A DNA stretch of 64,000 bases from Streptomyces fagopyri (GTDB taxonomy: Bacteria; Actinomycetota; Actinomycetes; Streptomycetales; Streptomycetaceae), in assembly GCF_009498275.1 (NCBI RefSeq), contig NZ_CP045643.1:248001-312000 (forward strand), read 5' to 3'. Shown one piece after another: positions 1 to 8,624 of the stretch (its first letter is position 1; each line of letters starts with the position of its first letter). The notes beneath the pieces were generated by a model. The model saw only the letters and a program-made list of their open reading frames with translations, searched no databases and had not been told where the DNA came from. The translations under genes and the position numbers were made by a program.

Positions 1-146
1 TCAGGGTGCAGAGGGAACCGACGGTCGGCGATGGCGTCGATGTCGTCCTGCGCGGCGGGTGGGTTCAGGGCGGCGTGGTCCGCAGGCGCGTTGGCCTCCA
101 GCCAGGCATCGATCCGGGCGAGGACAACATGAAGGTCGTCGGTCAT
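1..146 (-). CDS. SMI1/KNR4-like protein, N-terminal part only (runs off left edge)
   Basis: Reading leftward from an ATG at 144-146 gives 48 codons that stay open to the window edge. The start MTDDLHVVLARIDAWLEANA, followed by a stretch with ALNPPA and DDIDAIADR, is the usual N-terminus of actinobacterial SMI1/KNR4 (SUKH) proteins: an amphipathic helix with WLxxNAP, then LNPPA and a second acidic helix. SUKH proteins are often immunity proteins against nucleic-acid-targeting toxins, but many have no known role. Only the first part of the domain is present, so function cannot be narrowed. No toxin gene is visible next to it within the window. Confidence 0.6.
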   Translation of the reverse strand, partial: MTDDLHVVLARIDAWLEANAPADHAALNPPAAQDDIDAIADRRFPLHP

Positions 147-222
147 ACGACAACGCTACGAGTAACGGTGGCGCTGTCATGCACTGATGACGCCTGCGGA
201 TGGCGATACTGGATTCGGCTCG

Positions 223-536
223 TCAGGTGGACGTTGGATTGTCGGAGATCAGGCCGTTGCCCGCTATGAAGCCGTCGAGGGTGCCGTGCCGGTACTGAAG
301 TCGCTTGAGGCAGTTTCGGACGAGGGCCTCGAGCCGGTCTAGGGCGACCACGGCGAGGTTGGCCAGACTGCGCTTGACGTGCGCCCATACCCCCTCCACG
401 GGGTTGAGGTCGGACGAGTAGGCGGGTAGGCGGGTAGCAGGAAACCCGTCAGCCATTCGCGCTCGGCGACCAGCTCACGCATGGCGTGGGAGACGGGGGT
501 GTTCAGGCGGTCCCACACCGGCACGATCGGCGCTTT
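223..536 (-). pseudogene. IS630-family transposase, C-terminal relic
   Basis: Two overlapping minus-strand frames together read as the end of an IS630-type DDE transposase. One frame has VWDRLNTPVSHAMREL and REWLTGFLLPAY; the other has LPAYSSDLNPVEGVWAHVKR and then SLANLA. The final catalytic Glu region (LNPVEGVW) is present, but a frameshift near 425 separates it from the preceding strand, and everything upstream of VWD is missing. The fragment abuts the broken ATP-binding gene at about 534, so insertion or rearrangement here probably destroyed that gene. It is not able to transpose. Confidence 0.8.
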
Positions 537-833
537 GACGAGCTGGCTCGCTGGGGGCTGCCGGAAGCGGCATTCCTCGCGGAACTCGTAGTCAGCGAGC
601 TGGTTACCAACGCCATCCGCTACGGCTCCAGCCTCGTACAGCTGCGCCTGATCCGGCACGACACCCTGATCTGCGAGGTGTCCGACGGCTCCACCACCGC
701 CCCTCACCTGCGCCGGGCCCGCACCTTCGACGAAGGCGGGCGCGGACTGTTCGTTCTCCCACTGGCCCGCGCGGCTCGCGACGGACTCCCGGTCCGGGAG
801 GTCGCCGCTCAAATCAAGACCTGGACAAGCTGA
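534..833 (+). pseudogene. HATPase-domain (RsbW-like) regulator, 5'-truncated
   Basis: The frame carries the nucleotide-binding half of a GHKL ATPase like those fused to SpoIIE phosphatases in Streptomyces. The N box reads ELVVSELVTNAIRYG, then EVSDGS (G1-like) and DEGGRGLF (G2-like). Homologues continue upstream into a long sensor/PP2C region, but here the coding sequence begins abruptly at the IS630 junction. After GLFVL the expected C-terminal strand is replaced by unrelated residues before the stop at 831-833. It is therefore a gene fragment. A separate fragment of a SpoIIE-type phosphatase lies at about 17.8-18.0 kb. Confidence 0.75.
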
Positions 834-1839
834 TCGAGCAGGCTCTTCAGGCAGTGGGGAGTCAGGGCTGCAGATCATCAGCGAGCGTCGACCAGGCATT
901 CGCAGTGGTGAGGCGTTCAACGAGACCCCCAGGGCCATCATGGCAATGGAGTCCAGCAGGACGGCCGCCACCCCGCTGTCCACGAAGTGATGTGAAGACG
1001 GATCGCGAGGGGCGTGAGGAGGAGCAAAACGTGCTCCCCACGCAGCGAGGGTGATCAGGACGGACGGTCGGCTGCCCCGAGAAGTGGTCCCCGCGTAGGC
1101 GACGGTGATCCGAGCCATCCGCAGTACATGAACCCTGACCTGGCTGCGGAGCGCGTCTACTGAGGACCATCGAGGTTGTGCGGCTCAACGACCCCGGCGG
1201 GATATCGAACGCACGTATTTCGGTCGGTCCTGGAATCCCGAGAAAGCGGTATACGGCAACACCTACGGCCCCGCCGCACTCCTCGTCATGCGAGCGGCAA
1301 CATGGAGCCGGACCCCGGCTATTCCGCTATTCCTCGCGGCGCGAGGACGCCCGCGGCCACCCACGTTTCGATCCCCTTCGAAACGTGCATGGCCGCCCGC
1401 CCGTCGGACGTACGGTGCCGCGCGTCAGCTCGTACGGACCACCGCGGCACACCTCGTCGCAGCGGGACGATCCAGGAAACCCAGGGGACCATCCATGCCC
1501 ACACATACTCTGCGCAACGGACTCCTCGCCGCGCTGGCCGCGGTCTGACCGCTCACCGGCGCCACCCACGGCGACGTCCTTCTTGTGGAATTGCGGGTGG
1601 CCGGTCAGCTGGACACTGGCCATGCGGCAGTGGACAGCTCGCGTGTCCGGGTTCTCAAATGGAGCTCTCACCGAGCCCTCATCGGTCGGCCGGCCACGTC
1701 CGGACAGCGGGCACGGCTGAGTCGGGCGAACGGCACAGGTGCCCAGGTCAGCCCCGGTCCGCCGGCGTGATCTTCCATGAGCGGGCGCTCTTGTAGTCTC
1801 TGCGGAGGTCGTAGGACATTCATGGGGACGGTGGGGGCT
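834..1839. other. Gene-poor stretch with decayed coding debris
   Basis: I recognise no intact gene here. Open frames exist on both strands but lack ribosome sites and family resemblance. Around 1497-1547 an ATG frame reads like a signal peptide (TLRNGLLAALAAV) and hits TGA at once, suggesting a dead secreted-protein gene. Two CRISPR-like repeats (listed separately) lie at 1031-1112. Confidence 0.5.
1031..1112 (+). repeat. Degenerate CRISPR-like repeat pair
   Basis: Two imperfect copies start at 1031 (GTGCTCCCCACGCAGCGAGG) and 1084 (GTGGTCCCCGCGTAGGCGAC). Both continue into GGTGATC. They differ at about five positions plus one indel and resemble the type I-E repeats common in Streptomyces (GTGxTCCCCGCG...GGTGATCC). 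The spacing is 53 nt rather than the usual 61, there are only two copies, and no cas gene is present. This may be a decayed array end or chance similarity. Confidence 0.25.
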
Positions 1840-2580
1840 ATGACGGAGTCGAGGCGTGGCAGACGCGTGTGGTGGAGGCTCGGAGCCGGCCTGGCCGCTT
1901 TGGGGATGGCGGCCGGCTGCTCGTCGCACGGCGACGGCTCGGCCGGCAAGCCCAACGGTATCGAGGGGCAGTCGGTCGACCGCGTCTTCACCCGCGTGGA
2001 CAAGGCGCTGGACGCGACGTCGGTGCACACCGTGCAGGTGTCGGGCGGCCGCAAGCTCAGCGACGTCCACGCGGTTCACGGCGGCGACCGGTGCACGGGC
2101 CTCCTCACCGATGACGACGGCTACGCCTGGCACTTCACCACCCTCGGCGAACGGATCTGGGTCACTCCTCAGCGGAGCAGCGCGAAGCTGGCCGACCGCA
2201 CAGGCGCGCAGGTGGAGCCTGGCCGGTACCTGCCGGTGGAGGTCAGCTCGCCCGGATTCGCGGGCACGCTGGCCCAACACACCAGCGCGGGCTGCCATAT
2301 GCGTTTCTCCACACTGAAAGAGCAGCACGTCGTCGTCACGAGGGGCGCCGAGTCCCGCATGGACGGGCGGCCGGTTCTCGCGGTGAACGCAGAGCAGGGC
2401 GATGTGAAGAGCACCGTGTACCTCGCCACCACCGGCGAACCGGTGCCCCTGCGGGTGGTGGGCCGCGCGGGGAAACAATCCTTCACCACGACGTGGGAGG
2501 ACTACGATGTCGTTCCGACGATCTCAGCGCCCCCGAAGTCGAAGACCCTTCCCTCTTTGTCCTCAGAGCCCGACCGTTGA
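1840..2580 (+). CDS. Probable lipoprotein, LppX/LolA-like fold suspected
   Basis: The 246-aa product begins MTESRRGRR, followed by a hydrophobic segment and lipobox ALGMAAGC at residues ~20-27, so it should be lipid-anchored outside the membrane. I chose ATG 1840 because it gives this signal peptide directly; an in-frame upstream extension to 1777 adds non-signal sequence. The mature part has beta-rich alternation with two cysteines (GGDRCTG and SAGCHMRF) and a C-terminal tail rich in Pro/Ser/Lys. Overall it resembles the many Streptomyces lipoproteins with a LolA/LppX-type fold, but I see no specific motif and assign no substrate. The gene stands alone between relic regions. Confidence 0.75.
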   Translation: MTESRRGRRVWWRLGAGLAALGMAAGCSSHGDGSAGKPNGIEGQSVDRVFTRVDKALDATSVHTVQVSGGRKLSDVHAVHGGDRCTGLLTDDDGYAWHFTTLGERIWVTPQRSSAKLADRTGAQVEPGRYLPVEVSSPGFAGTLAQHTSAGCHMRFSTLKEQHVVVTRGAESRMDGRPVLAVNAEQGDVKSTVYLATTGEPVPLRVVGRAGKQSFTTTWEDYDVVPTISAPPKSKTLPSLSSEPDR

Positions 2581-2810
2581 CCTGCGTCGACACCTTCCGT
2601 CGAGTTCATCGACTGGCTTCGTTCACGTTCAGCAATAACGTCTGTCGATGAGCCTCGGCTCTGGTCCACTTGTTGTGGTGGTCGTGTACACAGGGTGACT
2701 GTCGATCTTCGTGTGACGGAAGTTGAGATCGCCCGAAAATCGCCCGGCCGGAATGCCGCGTGGTCGACAGCGCTGCGCTGTGAACGAAGACGGCCGCAGC
2801 TGCACGACTG

Positions 2811-3209
2811 TTGTTCTCCTCAGTGGAAGGCCTGTCCGTGGAGCCCGTCGACATGGCCAGCGCGGTTGTACAAGTCGAGGCCCGGAGCACGGCCAGGCAG
2901 GCGTCCTGTCCGGGCTGCGGGCGGTGGTCGGGGCGAAAGCATGGTTCCTGTCTACGCTTTCCTCGTGATCTGCCGGCGGCTGGCACGTTCGTCGTGGTGT
3001 CGTTAAGGGTGCGACGGTTCGTCTGCGCTGAGAGCTCCTGTCCTCGCAAGACCTTTGCCGACAGGTTCCGGGGTTCACTCGCCGGTTCGGCCGACGCACC
3101 GAGCGGCTGCGATCGACGTTGGTCCCCGTCGGTCTCTCGCTCCCGGGTCGGGCTGGCGCCCAGATGACGGACGTCTTGGGGGGTACCCGTCAGCCGGAAC
3201 ACTCTGCTG
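2811..3209 (+). pseudogene. ISL3-family transposase, N-terminal relic
   Basis: From TTG 2811 the frame shows the ISL3 zinc-ribbon start: VEGLSVEPVD, then CPGCGRWSGRKHGS and VRRFVCAESSCPRKTFADRF. The four cysteines expected for the ribbon are there. After about 3070 the reading frame shifts: a second frame continues with RRFGRRTERLRSTLVPVGL and LPGRAGAQMTDVLG, and a third with VSRNTLL ending near 3209. ISL3 sequence then stops and IS5-type sequence begins without a gap. The catalytic domain is absent, so the element is dead. Confidence 0.75.
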
Positions 3210-3720
3210 GACCGGTCCCGGTGCGCGATCGACTCGGTGAACACGCAGGCCCTGAACAGAGAGGCATGACCGCGGTCCGAATCCTGTCGAGAGGGGCAAG
3301 TACGGCTCGAAGATCCACCTGCTCACGGAGCGCACCAATCTTCCCCTGTCCGTCGCAGTCTCAGGGGCGAACCTCCACGACAGTCAGGCGCTGATCCCGC
3401 TGGTGAAGGGGATACCGCCGATCCGCTCGCGGCGTGGACGCCGGCGACGCAGACCGGCAAAGCTCCACGCCGACAAGGGATACGGCTACGACCACCTGCG
3501 GCGATGGTTGCGCGAGCGTGGCATCAGGCACCGCATCGCCCGCAGGGGCGTCGAGTCATCGACCCGCCTGGGCCGTCACCGGTGGACCATCGAGCGCACG
3601 ATGTCCTGGCTCGCCGAATGCCGGCGGCCGCACCGCCGCTACGAGCGCAAGGCCGAGCGCTTCCTTGCCTTCACGAGCATCGCCTGCACCCTCATCTGCT
3701 ACCGCAGACTCGCCAAATGA
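3210..3720 (+). pseudogene. IS5-family transposase, C-terminal relic
   Basis: The sequence starts mid-gene at DRSRCAIDSVNTQALN, shifts frame twice, and then from about 3403 reads cleanly to TGA 3718-3720. Motifs are PAKLHADKGYGYDHLRRW (DDE second Asp region), IRHRIARRGVESS, and RHRWTIERTMSWLAECRR, containing the final catalytic Glu, then LAFTSIACTLICYRRLAK. This is the usual C-terminus of IS5-type transposases of Streptomyces. The N-terminal third is missing, and the left end is fused to an ISL3 fragment. Confidence 0.85.
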
Positions 3721-3801
3721 GATGACTTCTCAGCTGAACCCGTCGCGCGCGGCCCGGCAAACTCGGCCACCTGCACGTTCCGCAAAATGCCGATCAGACA
3801 G

Positions 3802-4701
3802 TTACTCAGGGTTGCCCACAGAACCTGGTTTTCCTGCGGTGTCCAGGACACCGATCCGGTCGGCAAGGGTCCTCAAGGCTTCAGAAGACCGGGAGCCGGC
3901 TTGAGCTGTACTCACGAACAACCACTGGTCCGGATCACCGGGAAAAGCAAGGGACTCATAGTCCAAGGTGACTTCACCAATCAGGGGATGCCGATAATTC
4001 CTCGTGCCATGGGAGAATTCCTCCACATCCTGCGCGGCCCACCATCGGCGAAAGTCTTCATCTAGGGCCGACAGCTGATCAATCAGATCGGCCAGTTGCG
4101 GATCGTTCGGATGCCGACCCGCATACAGGTGCAAACCTGTGACGACCATGCGCGCGGCCATTTCCCATTCAATAAACAGCTCACGCGCAGTAGGGTCGAG
4201 AAATATAAAACGCGCCAGATTACGCTTGCGGGCCGGCAGGGCATCGAAATCAACATACATCGCGCAAGCCATTCGGTTCACGGCAAGGACGTCCATGCGG
4301 CCGTCCAGAATCATGGCGGGAACGTCCCGAAGAACCTCAAGCAGCGCATGTGCCCCTGGACGCACTCGCCACGGAACCGCGGGCCTGCTCACTCTGGCCA
4401 CGGACTGCGGCCTGGCCAGGGCGAACAGATGTGCACGCTCGACATCGTCCAGCCTCAGTGCACGGGCTACGGCCTCCAGTACCGCTTCCGATGCGTTGGC
4501 CACCCGCCCGCGTTCCATGCGGATGTAGTAGTCGGCGCTCAATCCGGCCAGGAGCGCAACCTCCTCACGCCGCAGTCCCGGAACACGACGACTCGCCCCC
4601 GGTGTGACCCCGACCTCCTCAGGAGTCACCCGGGCTCGCCGCGAGCGCAGAAAATCACTCAGCTCTTTGTTGTCATCTGAACCGGACGACATTGTGCCCA
4701 T
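3802..4701 (-). CDS. XRE-family regulator with MmyB-like ligand-binding domain
   Basis: The 299-aa protein has an N-terminal helix-turn-helix (residues ~12-75: FLRSRRARVTPEEVG, then RVPGLRREEVALLAGLS and YYIRMERGR) and a C-terminal MmyB/MLTR-type domain (VPAMILDGRMDVLAVNRMA, RFIFLDPTARELF, YRHPLIGEVTLDYESL, DQWLFV). Such regulators usually repress a neighbouring oxidoreductase gene and respond to a small hydrophobic ligand. It has its normal length. An ATG at 4690-4692 is an alternative start. A near-palindrome directly upstream (4705-4721) could be an autoregulatory operator. No partner gene is divergent from it, and its target may have been lost to IS activity. Confidence 0.9.
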   Translation of the reverse strand: MGTMSSGSDDNKELSDFLRSRRARVTPEEVGVTPGASRRVPGLRREEVALLAGLSADYYIRMERGRVANASEAVLEAVARALRLDDVERAHLFALARPQSVARVSRPAVPWRVRPGAHALLEVLRDVPAMILDGRMDVLAVNRMACAMYVDFDALPARKRNLARFIFLDPTARELFIEWEMAARMVVTGLHLYAGRHPNDPQLADLIDQLSALDEDFRRWWAAQDVEEFSHGTRNYRHPLIGEVTLDYESLAFPGDPDQWLFVSTAQAGSRSSEALRTLADRIGVLDTAGKPGSVGNPE

Positions 4702-4704
4702 ATA

Positions 4705-4721
4705 TTGAGGCTAGCCCTCAA
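4705..4721. promoter_or_regulatory. Near-palindrome TTGAGGCTAGCCCTCAA upstream of XRE gene
   Basis: The 6-bp arms TTGAGG and CCTCAA flank a 5-nt centre, ending 4 nt before the regulator's start codon. Position and symmetry suit an autorepression operator for the XRE/MmyB protein, but no binding-site consensus was available to compare. Confidence 0.4.
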
Positions 4722-5405
4722 CGCACCACCCCGGCAAACGCACAGTGGATCAATAACACCACCTAAGCAAACCGTGTCATCGACAAAGGGTGATCTCTGA
4801 AACAGTTCCTCAGAAAAGCGAAATCGGAACCGTCTCGCTTTCCGGCAGGCCGTGACCTGCCCATACCTAATTTACGCGGGATGTGATCACGCTTCCCGGA
4901 CATGCCGAAATGCGTCGGCCGAGGCTGCATCTACCGTCACGGCCGAACTGTCGACCGGACAACTGCTGCCGCCGCGGGCTGCCGTACCGGCCACACGCGC
5001 GGGGCCCCAGACCTTCTGCGCGCAGGGCGCACGTAGCGGGCCCGTATGGCCACGCAGGCGGGGCCCGCGTTGGATCCGAATTCCTTGCTGTCCTCCAGGC
5101 ATCGGCCCGTGGCCGCGTCGACGACTTTTCGTCGTTTCCGCCGCCGAGGATCAAAATGCCTGACGCACGGGCGGTTGCTCAGTGACAGGGAAGGGGGGGC
5201 TGCCAGTACCTGTACCAGCAGACCATGACCGAGATAGGCCTGTTTGACCACCCACGGGCGCCTTTCCGACTGGTTCTCTGGATCTCAGGTCACCACGAAG
5301 CCCGCGGGCCTCACCGACCTCGCCGACCAAGGCACGAAACCCCGTTCGCCACTCCGATGACGCATGGGGAACATTCCACCGAAGTCAAGAAACAAGGACA
5401 GCCCC
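4722..5405. other. Long intergenic region, nothing recognised
   Basis: Frames of 60-100 codons occur on both strands, but they overlap one another, have no convincing ribosome site and resemble no family I know. The last 30 nt hold the ribosome site (AAGGACAG) of the following VOC gene. Confidence 0.5.
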
Positions 5406-5876
5406 ATGGAACTGAAGCTCGAAATGATCGTGATGCCCGTCTCCGACATCGACCGGGCGAAGGCCTTCTACGAGAAGGTCGGATTCCGCCTGGACGTCGA
5501 CCACACGGCCAGCGACGACTTCCGGGCCGTGCACTTCACACCGCCCGGCTCCGAGTGCTCGATCATCTTCGGCGAGGGGATGACACCCATCGCACCCGGC
5601 ACGCTCCAGGGCCTGTACCTCATCGTCTCCGACATCCAGAAGGCCCACGCGGAACTCGTCGGCCGCGGCATCGAGGTCAGCGAGATATTCCACGACGCCA
5701 ACCTCTTCTTCCACGGCCACCAGGACGGGGACGTCACCCACCACTCCCCCGGCCAGGAGCGTCTGGCCGGCCCGCACCCCGAGCGCGCCTCCTACGGCTC
5801 CTTCCTCACCTTCAGCGACCCCGACGGCAACGGCTGGGTGCTCCAGGAAATAACGCAGCGCCAGCCCGGCCGCTGA
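5406..5876 (+). CDS. VOC-superfamily (glyoxalase-like) protein
   Basis: The 156-aa protein starts MELKLEMIVMPVSDIDRAKA and shows the two beta-alpha-beta-beta-beta halves of vicinal-oxygen-chelate proteins: FYEKVGFRLDVDH in the first, YLIVSDIQKAHAELVGRGIEV and FLTFSDPDGNGWVLQEI in the second. VOC proteins are metal enzymes (glyoxalase, dioxygenase, fosfomycin/bleomycin resistance) or binding proteins; this one cannot be narrowed by sequence alone. The start at 5406 follows an AAGGACAG ribosome site. The next gene on the same strand begins 311 nt downstream and need not be co-transcribed. Confidence 0.85.
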   Translation: MELKLEMIVMPVSDIDRAKAFYEKVGFRLDVDHTASDDFRAVHFTPPGSECSIIFGEGMTPIAPGTLQGLYLIVSDIQKAHAELVGRGIEVSEIFHDANLFFHGHQDGDVTHHSPGQERLAGPHPERASYGSFLTFSDPDGNGWVLQEITQRQPGR

Positions 5877-6187
5877 CAACCCACCGCCCGAGAGCTGGCG
5901 TCCGCTCCAGCCCAGCGACGGTCGCACCCGGGACGAGCGCCCGCGCCGGACCACCAGACGACACAGGGGTGCTCCCCGCCACCCGGCCGTCGCCCTGCCA
6001 CAACAACTTTGGCGGCCGATGCGGCGCCAAGAGCCGGTCTTGCCACAAGAGCCGTCCCATCCCGTGACCCCGCCCGATCGACCCATGCGCGGTGCCGCCG
6101 CCCTGGCACCGTCCGGCTGCGGGTATCGGCCGACGCGGCCGGCAACGGACCGCGGTCGCCGAAGCGCGCGACCCGGTCACGGAAGCA
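5877..6187. other. Intergenic region before the flavoprotein gene
   Basis: No gene or clear hairpin is recognised in this 311-nt gap. A frame runs through it in phase with the downstream gene but lacks any family resemblance. Confidence 0.4.
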
Positions 6188-7651
6188 ATGAGGAACGAGA
6201 CAGTGAGGAACACAGCAGTGACGAACGAGACGACCCGCACCTACGACGTGATCGTCATCGGCGGGGGCCCGGTCGGCGAGAACGTCGCCGAACGCACCCG
6301 CGCCGCAGGACTCAGCACCGTGATCGTGGAACGCGAACTCCTCGGCGGCGAATGCTCGTTCTGGGCCTGCGACCCGAGCAAGGCACTGCTACGACCCGTG
6401 GTGGCACGTGCCGACGCCAGCCGCGTCCCCGGACTCGACCCGGCGGTGGCCGGCCCGCTGGACGTCGAGCGGGTCTTCGCACACCGCGACAGGATGTCCT
6501 CGTACTGGAAGGACGAAGACCAGGCCGACTGGCTGAACTCGGTCTCCGTCGACCTCCTACGCGGCCACGGCCGCCTCACCGGCCCCCGACAGGTGGCCGT
6601 GCAAACCCCCGACGGCGACACCATCACCCTGGCCGCCCGACATGCCGTCGCCCTCTCCACCGGCACCCGCGCCGCCCTGCCCCCCATCCCCGGACTCGAC
6701 ACCGTCCACCCCTGGACCAGCCGCGAGGCCACCACCGCCCGCAAGGTACCCGGCCGGCTCACCGTCGTCGGAGGCGGTGTGGTCGCTGTCGAGATGGCCA
6801 CCGCCTGGCAAGCCCTCGGCTCCCAGGTCACCATGCTCGTCCTCGAGAACGGTCTCCTCGAACGGATGGAACCCTTCGCCGGCGAACTGGTCACCGACGC
6901 CTTGCGCGAAGCAGGCGTCGACATCCGCTTCGACACCACCGCCACCTCCGTGCACCGCGACGGCGGCGAGGTGCGGATCACCCTCTCCGACGGTACACAA
7001 CTGGCCGCGGACGAGATCCTGTTCGCGACCGGCCGCACCCCACAGACCCGGGACATCGGCCTGCAAACGGTCGGACTCACCCCCGGCGACTGGCTGAACG
7101 TCGACGACACCTTCCAAGTCACCGGGATCGACGACGGCTGGCTCTACGCCGTCGGCGACGTCAACCGCCGCGCCCTGATGACACACCAGGGCAAGTACCA
7201 GGCCCGGATCGCCGGCACCGTCATCGGCGCCCGCGCCAAGGAAGAACCCGTCCACGACGCCCCCTGGGGCACGCATGTCGCCACCGCCGACCACACAGCC
7301 GTCCCCCAGGTCGTCTTCACCATCCCCGAGATCGCCTCCGTCGGCCTCACCAGCCGCGAGGCCGAGCGGAGCGAGCGCCGCATCGAAGTCGTCGACTACG
7401 ACCTCGCCCAGGTCGCCGGCGCCCACCAGTACGGCAAGGACTACCGCGGCCGGGCCCGCATGCTCGTCGACACCGACCGCAACACCGTGGTGGGCGTCAC
7501 CTTCGCCGGCCCCGGCGTCAGCGAACTGGTCCACTCGGCCACCATCGCGATCGCCGGCGAAGTCCCCCTCGACCGCCTCTGGCACGCCGTCCCCGCCTTC
7601 CCCACCCTCGGCGAAGTCTGGCTGCGACTACTCGAGACCCACCGCGGCTGA
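6188..7651 (+). CDS. Pyridine nucleotide-disulfide oxidoreductase (flavoprotein)
   Basis: This is a class-I FAD/NAD(P) disulfide reductase of the lipoamide dehydrogenase/mercuric reductase group, 487 aa from ATG 6188. FAD motif: VIVIGGGPVGENVAE (residues ~21-35). The redox pair is CSFWAC (Cys56 and Cys61, CX4C) within GGECSFWACDPSKALL. The NAD(P) motif is TVVGGGVVAVEMA, FAD motif 2 is LYAVGDV, and the dimerisation domain ends HAVPAFPTLGEVWLRLLE with the catalytic His-Glu. The usual Met after the second Cys is Asp here. A GTG at 6218 has a better ribosome site (GAGGAA, 8-nt spacing) and may be the true start. No E2/lipoyl partner is adjacent, so it is not a classic complex E3; the substrate is unknown. 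Confidence 0.85.
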   Translation: MRNETVRNTAVTNETTRTYDVIVIGGGPVGENVAERTRAAGLSTVIVERELLGGECSFWACDPSKALLRPVVARADASRVPGLDPAVAGPLDVERVFAHRDRMSSYWKDEDQADWLNSVSVDLLRGHGRLTGPRQVAVQTPDGDTITLAARHAVALSTGTRAALPPIPGLDTVHPWTSREATTARKVPGRLTVVGGGVVAVEMATAWQALGSQVTMLVLENGLLERMEPFAGELVTDALREAGVDIRFDTTATSVHRDGGEVRITLSDGTQLAADEILFATGRTPQTRDIGLQTVGLTPGDWLNVDDTFQVTGIDDGWLYAVGDVNRRALMTHQGKYQARIAGTVIGARAKEEPVHDAPWGTHVATADHTAVPQVVFTIPEIASVGLTSREAERSERRIEVVDYDLAQVAGAHQYGKDYRGRARMLVDTDRNTVVGVTFAGPGVSELVHSATIAIAGEVPLDRLWHAVPAFPTLGEVWLRLLETHRG

Positions 7652-7683
7652 GCACGCCCCACCCCACATACGGGGCCCCGGCG

Positions 7684-8478
7684 CTACCGCCGATGGCCGC
7701 CGGTTTCCAGGACCTTCATCTGGGCGGTGACGAGGGCGGCGGGGATCTTCTTGACCCTGTAGGCGTCCAGGTCGACCGCGTCGAAGACGGCCACGGTGGA
7801 ACCCGAGCGAATGACCTGGAAACTCTGGAGCGACCGGTAGGGATCGCTGTCACCGCTGGGAGAGCGCGACACGACGTCGAGCCGGAAGGAGACTCCCTCG
7901 TCGCCCTGGTGGGGATCGCCGGTGCGACGCAGCTTCTCGAAGGTCGTATCCGCCGGAAACGTCATCGTGTAGGCGGTGCAGGCAGCCAGAGCCGACCGCA
8001 GTTCGTCCATCACCCGCGCGGCGTCGGCCGCACGATAGGACACGAGGTGGAGGCCGGATATTCCGTCCTCGTTCTGGGCCATGCGCGTCACGCTGCCGAG
8101 TGGGGTGTACTTGCTGGCGCCCGACAAGGCGGAGCCGACCGGCGCGCACGACACGGGGCGCGTGGCCTCCTCGCGCAGGGCACTGACGGTGCCGTCGCCG
8201 AAGCCGTCAGTGCCGTCGCCGAGCCTGGAGATGGTCCACCCCGGAACGTCCCGCTCGTCGACCACCGCGCGTTCGAGCTGATTCTGCGTCAGGGGGCTCT
8301 GTGCCGGGCTTTTCGGCGTCGGCGTCGCGGCCGAAGCCGTTCGCGCGGCGATCTCGGCGCCCGGCGCGTGGTCCGCGGTGGAGCCCCCGCTCTTCTCGGC
8401 ACCGCAGCCGACCGCTCCGAGGCCCAGGACCATGCCCGCGGCGACGACGGCCCATCTTCGTATGACGACGTTCTTCAC
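7684..8478 (-). CDS. Secreted lipoprotein of unknown function
   Basis: Start GTG 8476-8478 follows GGAG at 6-nt spacing and gives MKNVVIRR, a hydrophobic run and lipobox LGAVGC (Cys ~25), so the 264-aa product is expected to be a membrane-anchored lipoprotein. After a Ser/Thr/Ala/Pro-rich linker the folded part begins QLERAVVDERDVPGWTIS, a pattern common to uncharacterised Streptomyces lipoproteins, and includes a Cys pair (RPVSCAPVG and LAACTAY). It ends with a beta-rich stretch. The gene is tail-to-tail with the flavoprotein gene (32 nt apart) and lies downstream of the S8 peptidase, separated by a strong hairpin, so it probably has its own promoter. Confidence 0.75.
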   Translation of the reverse strand: MKNVVIRRWAVVAAGMVLGLGAVGCGAEKSGGSTADHAPGAEIAARTASAATPTPKSPAQSPLTQNQLERAVVDERDVPGWTISRLGDGTDGFGDGTVSALREEATRPVSCAPVGSALSGASKYTPLGSVTRMAQNEDGISGLHLVSYRAADAARVMDELRSALAACTAYTMTFPADTTFEKLRRTGDPHQGDEGVSFRLDVVSRSPSGDSDPYRSLQSFQVIRSGSTVAVFDAVDLDAYRVKKIPAALVTAQMKVLETGGHRR

Positions 8479-8545
8479 TGCCCACTCCTGGATCGCACCT
8501 GTGAGAGGGGATAGTACGGCCATGACCTCGGATGATGCACCCGAA

Positions 8546-8577
8546 CGGGTGCCAGGGTCCGAAGGCCCTGGCACCCG
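8546..8577 (-). terminator. Hairpin terminator after S8 peptidase gene
   Basis: The 12-bp perfect arms CGGGTGCCAGGG and CCCTGGCACCCG are separated by 8 nt. The hairpin lies 48 nt beyond the peptidase stop and before the lipoprotein start, without a U tract, as is usual in Streptomyces. It could act in both directions. Confidence 0.75.
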
Positions 8578-8624
8578 CCGCGCTTTGCCCGGGACGGGTT
8601 ACGTCACCGGTGGCCGCCTGCGAC

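Noticed and set aside
339..1118. 259-codon minus-strand frame
   Set aside because: Only its last ~80 residues resemble anything (IS630 transposase); the rest is antisense to the HATPase relic and decayed DNA.
6019..8514. 831-codon plus-strand open frame
   Set aside because: It is the high-GC shadow of the flavoprotein gene and of the antisense lipoprotein gene: Arg/Pro/His-rich, with no domains.
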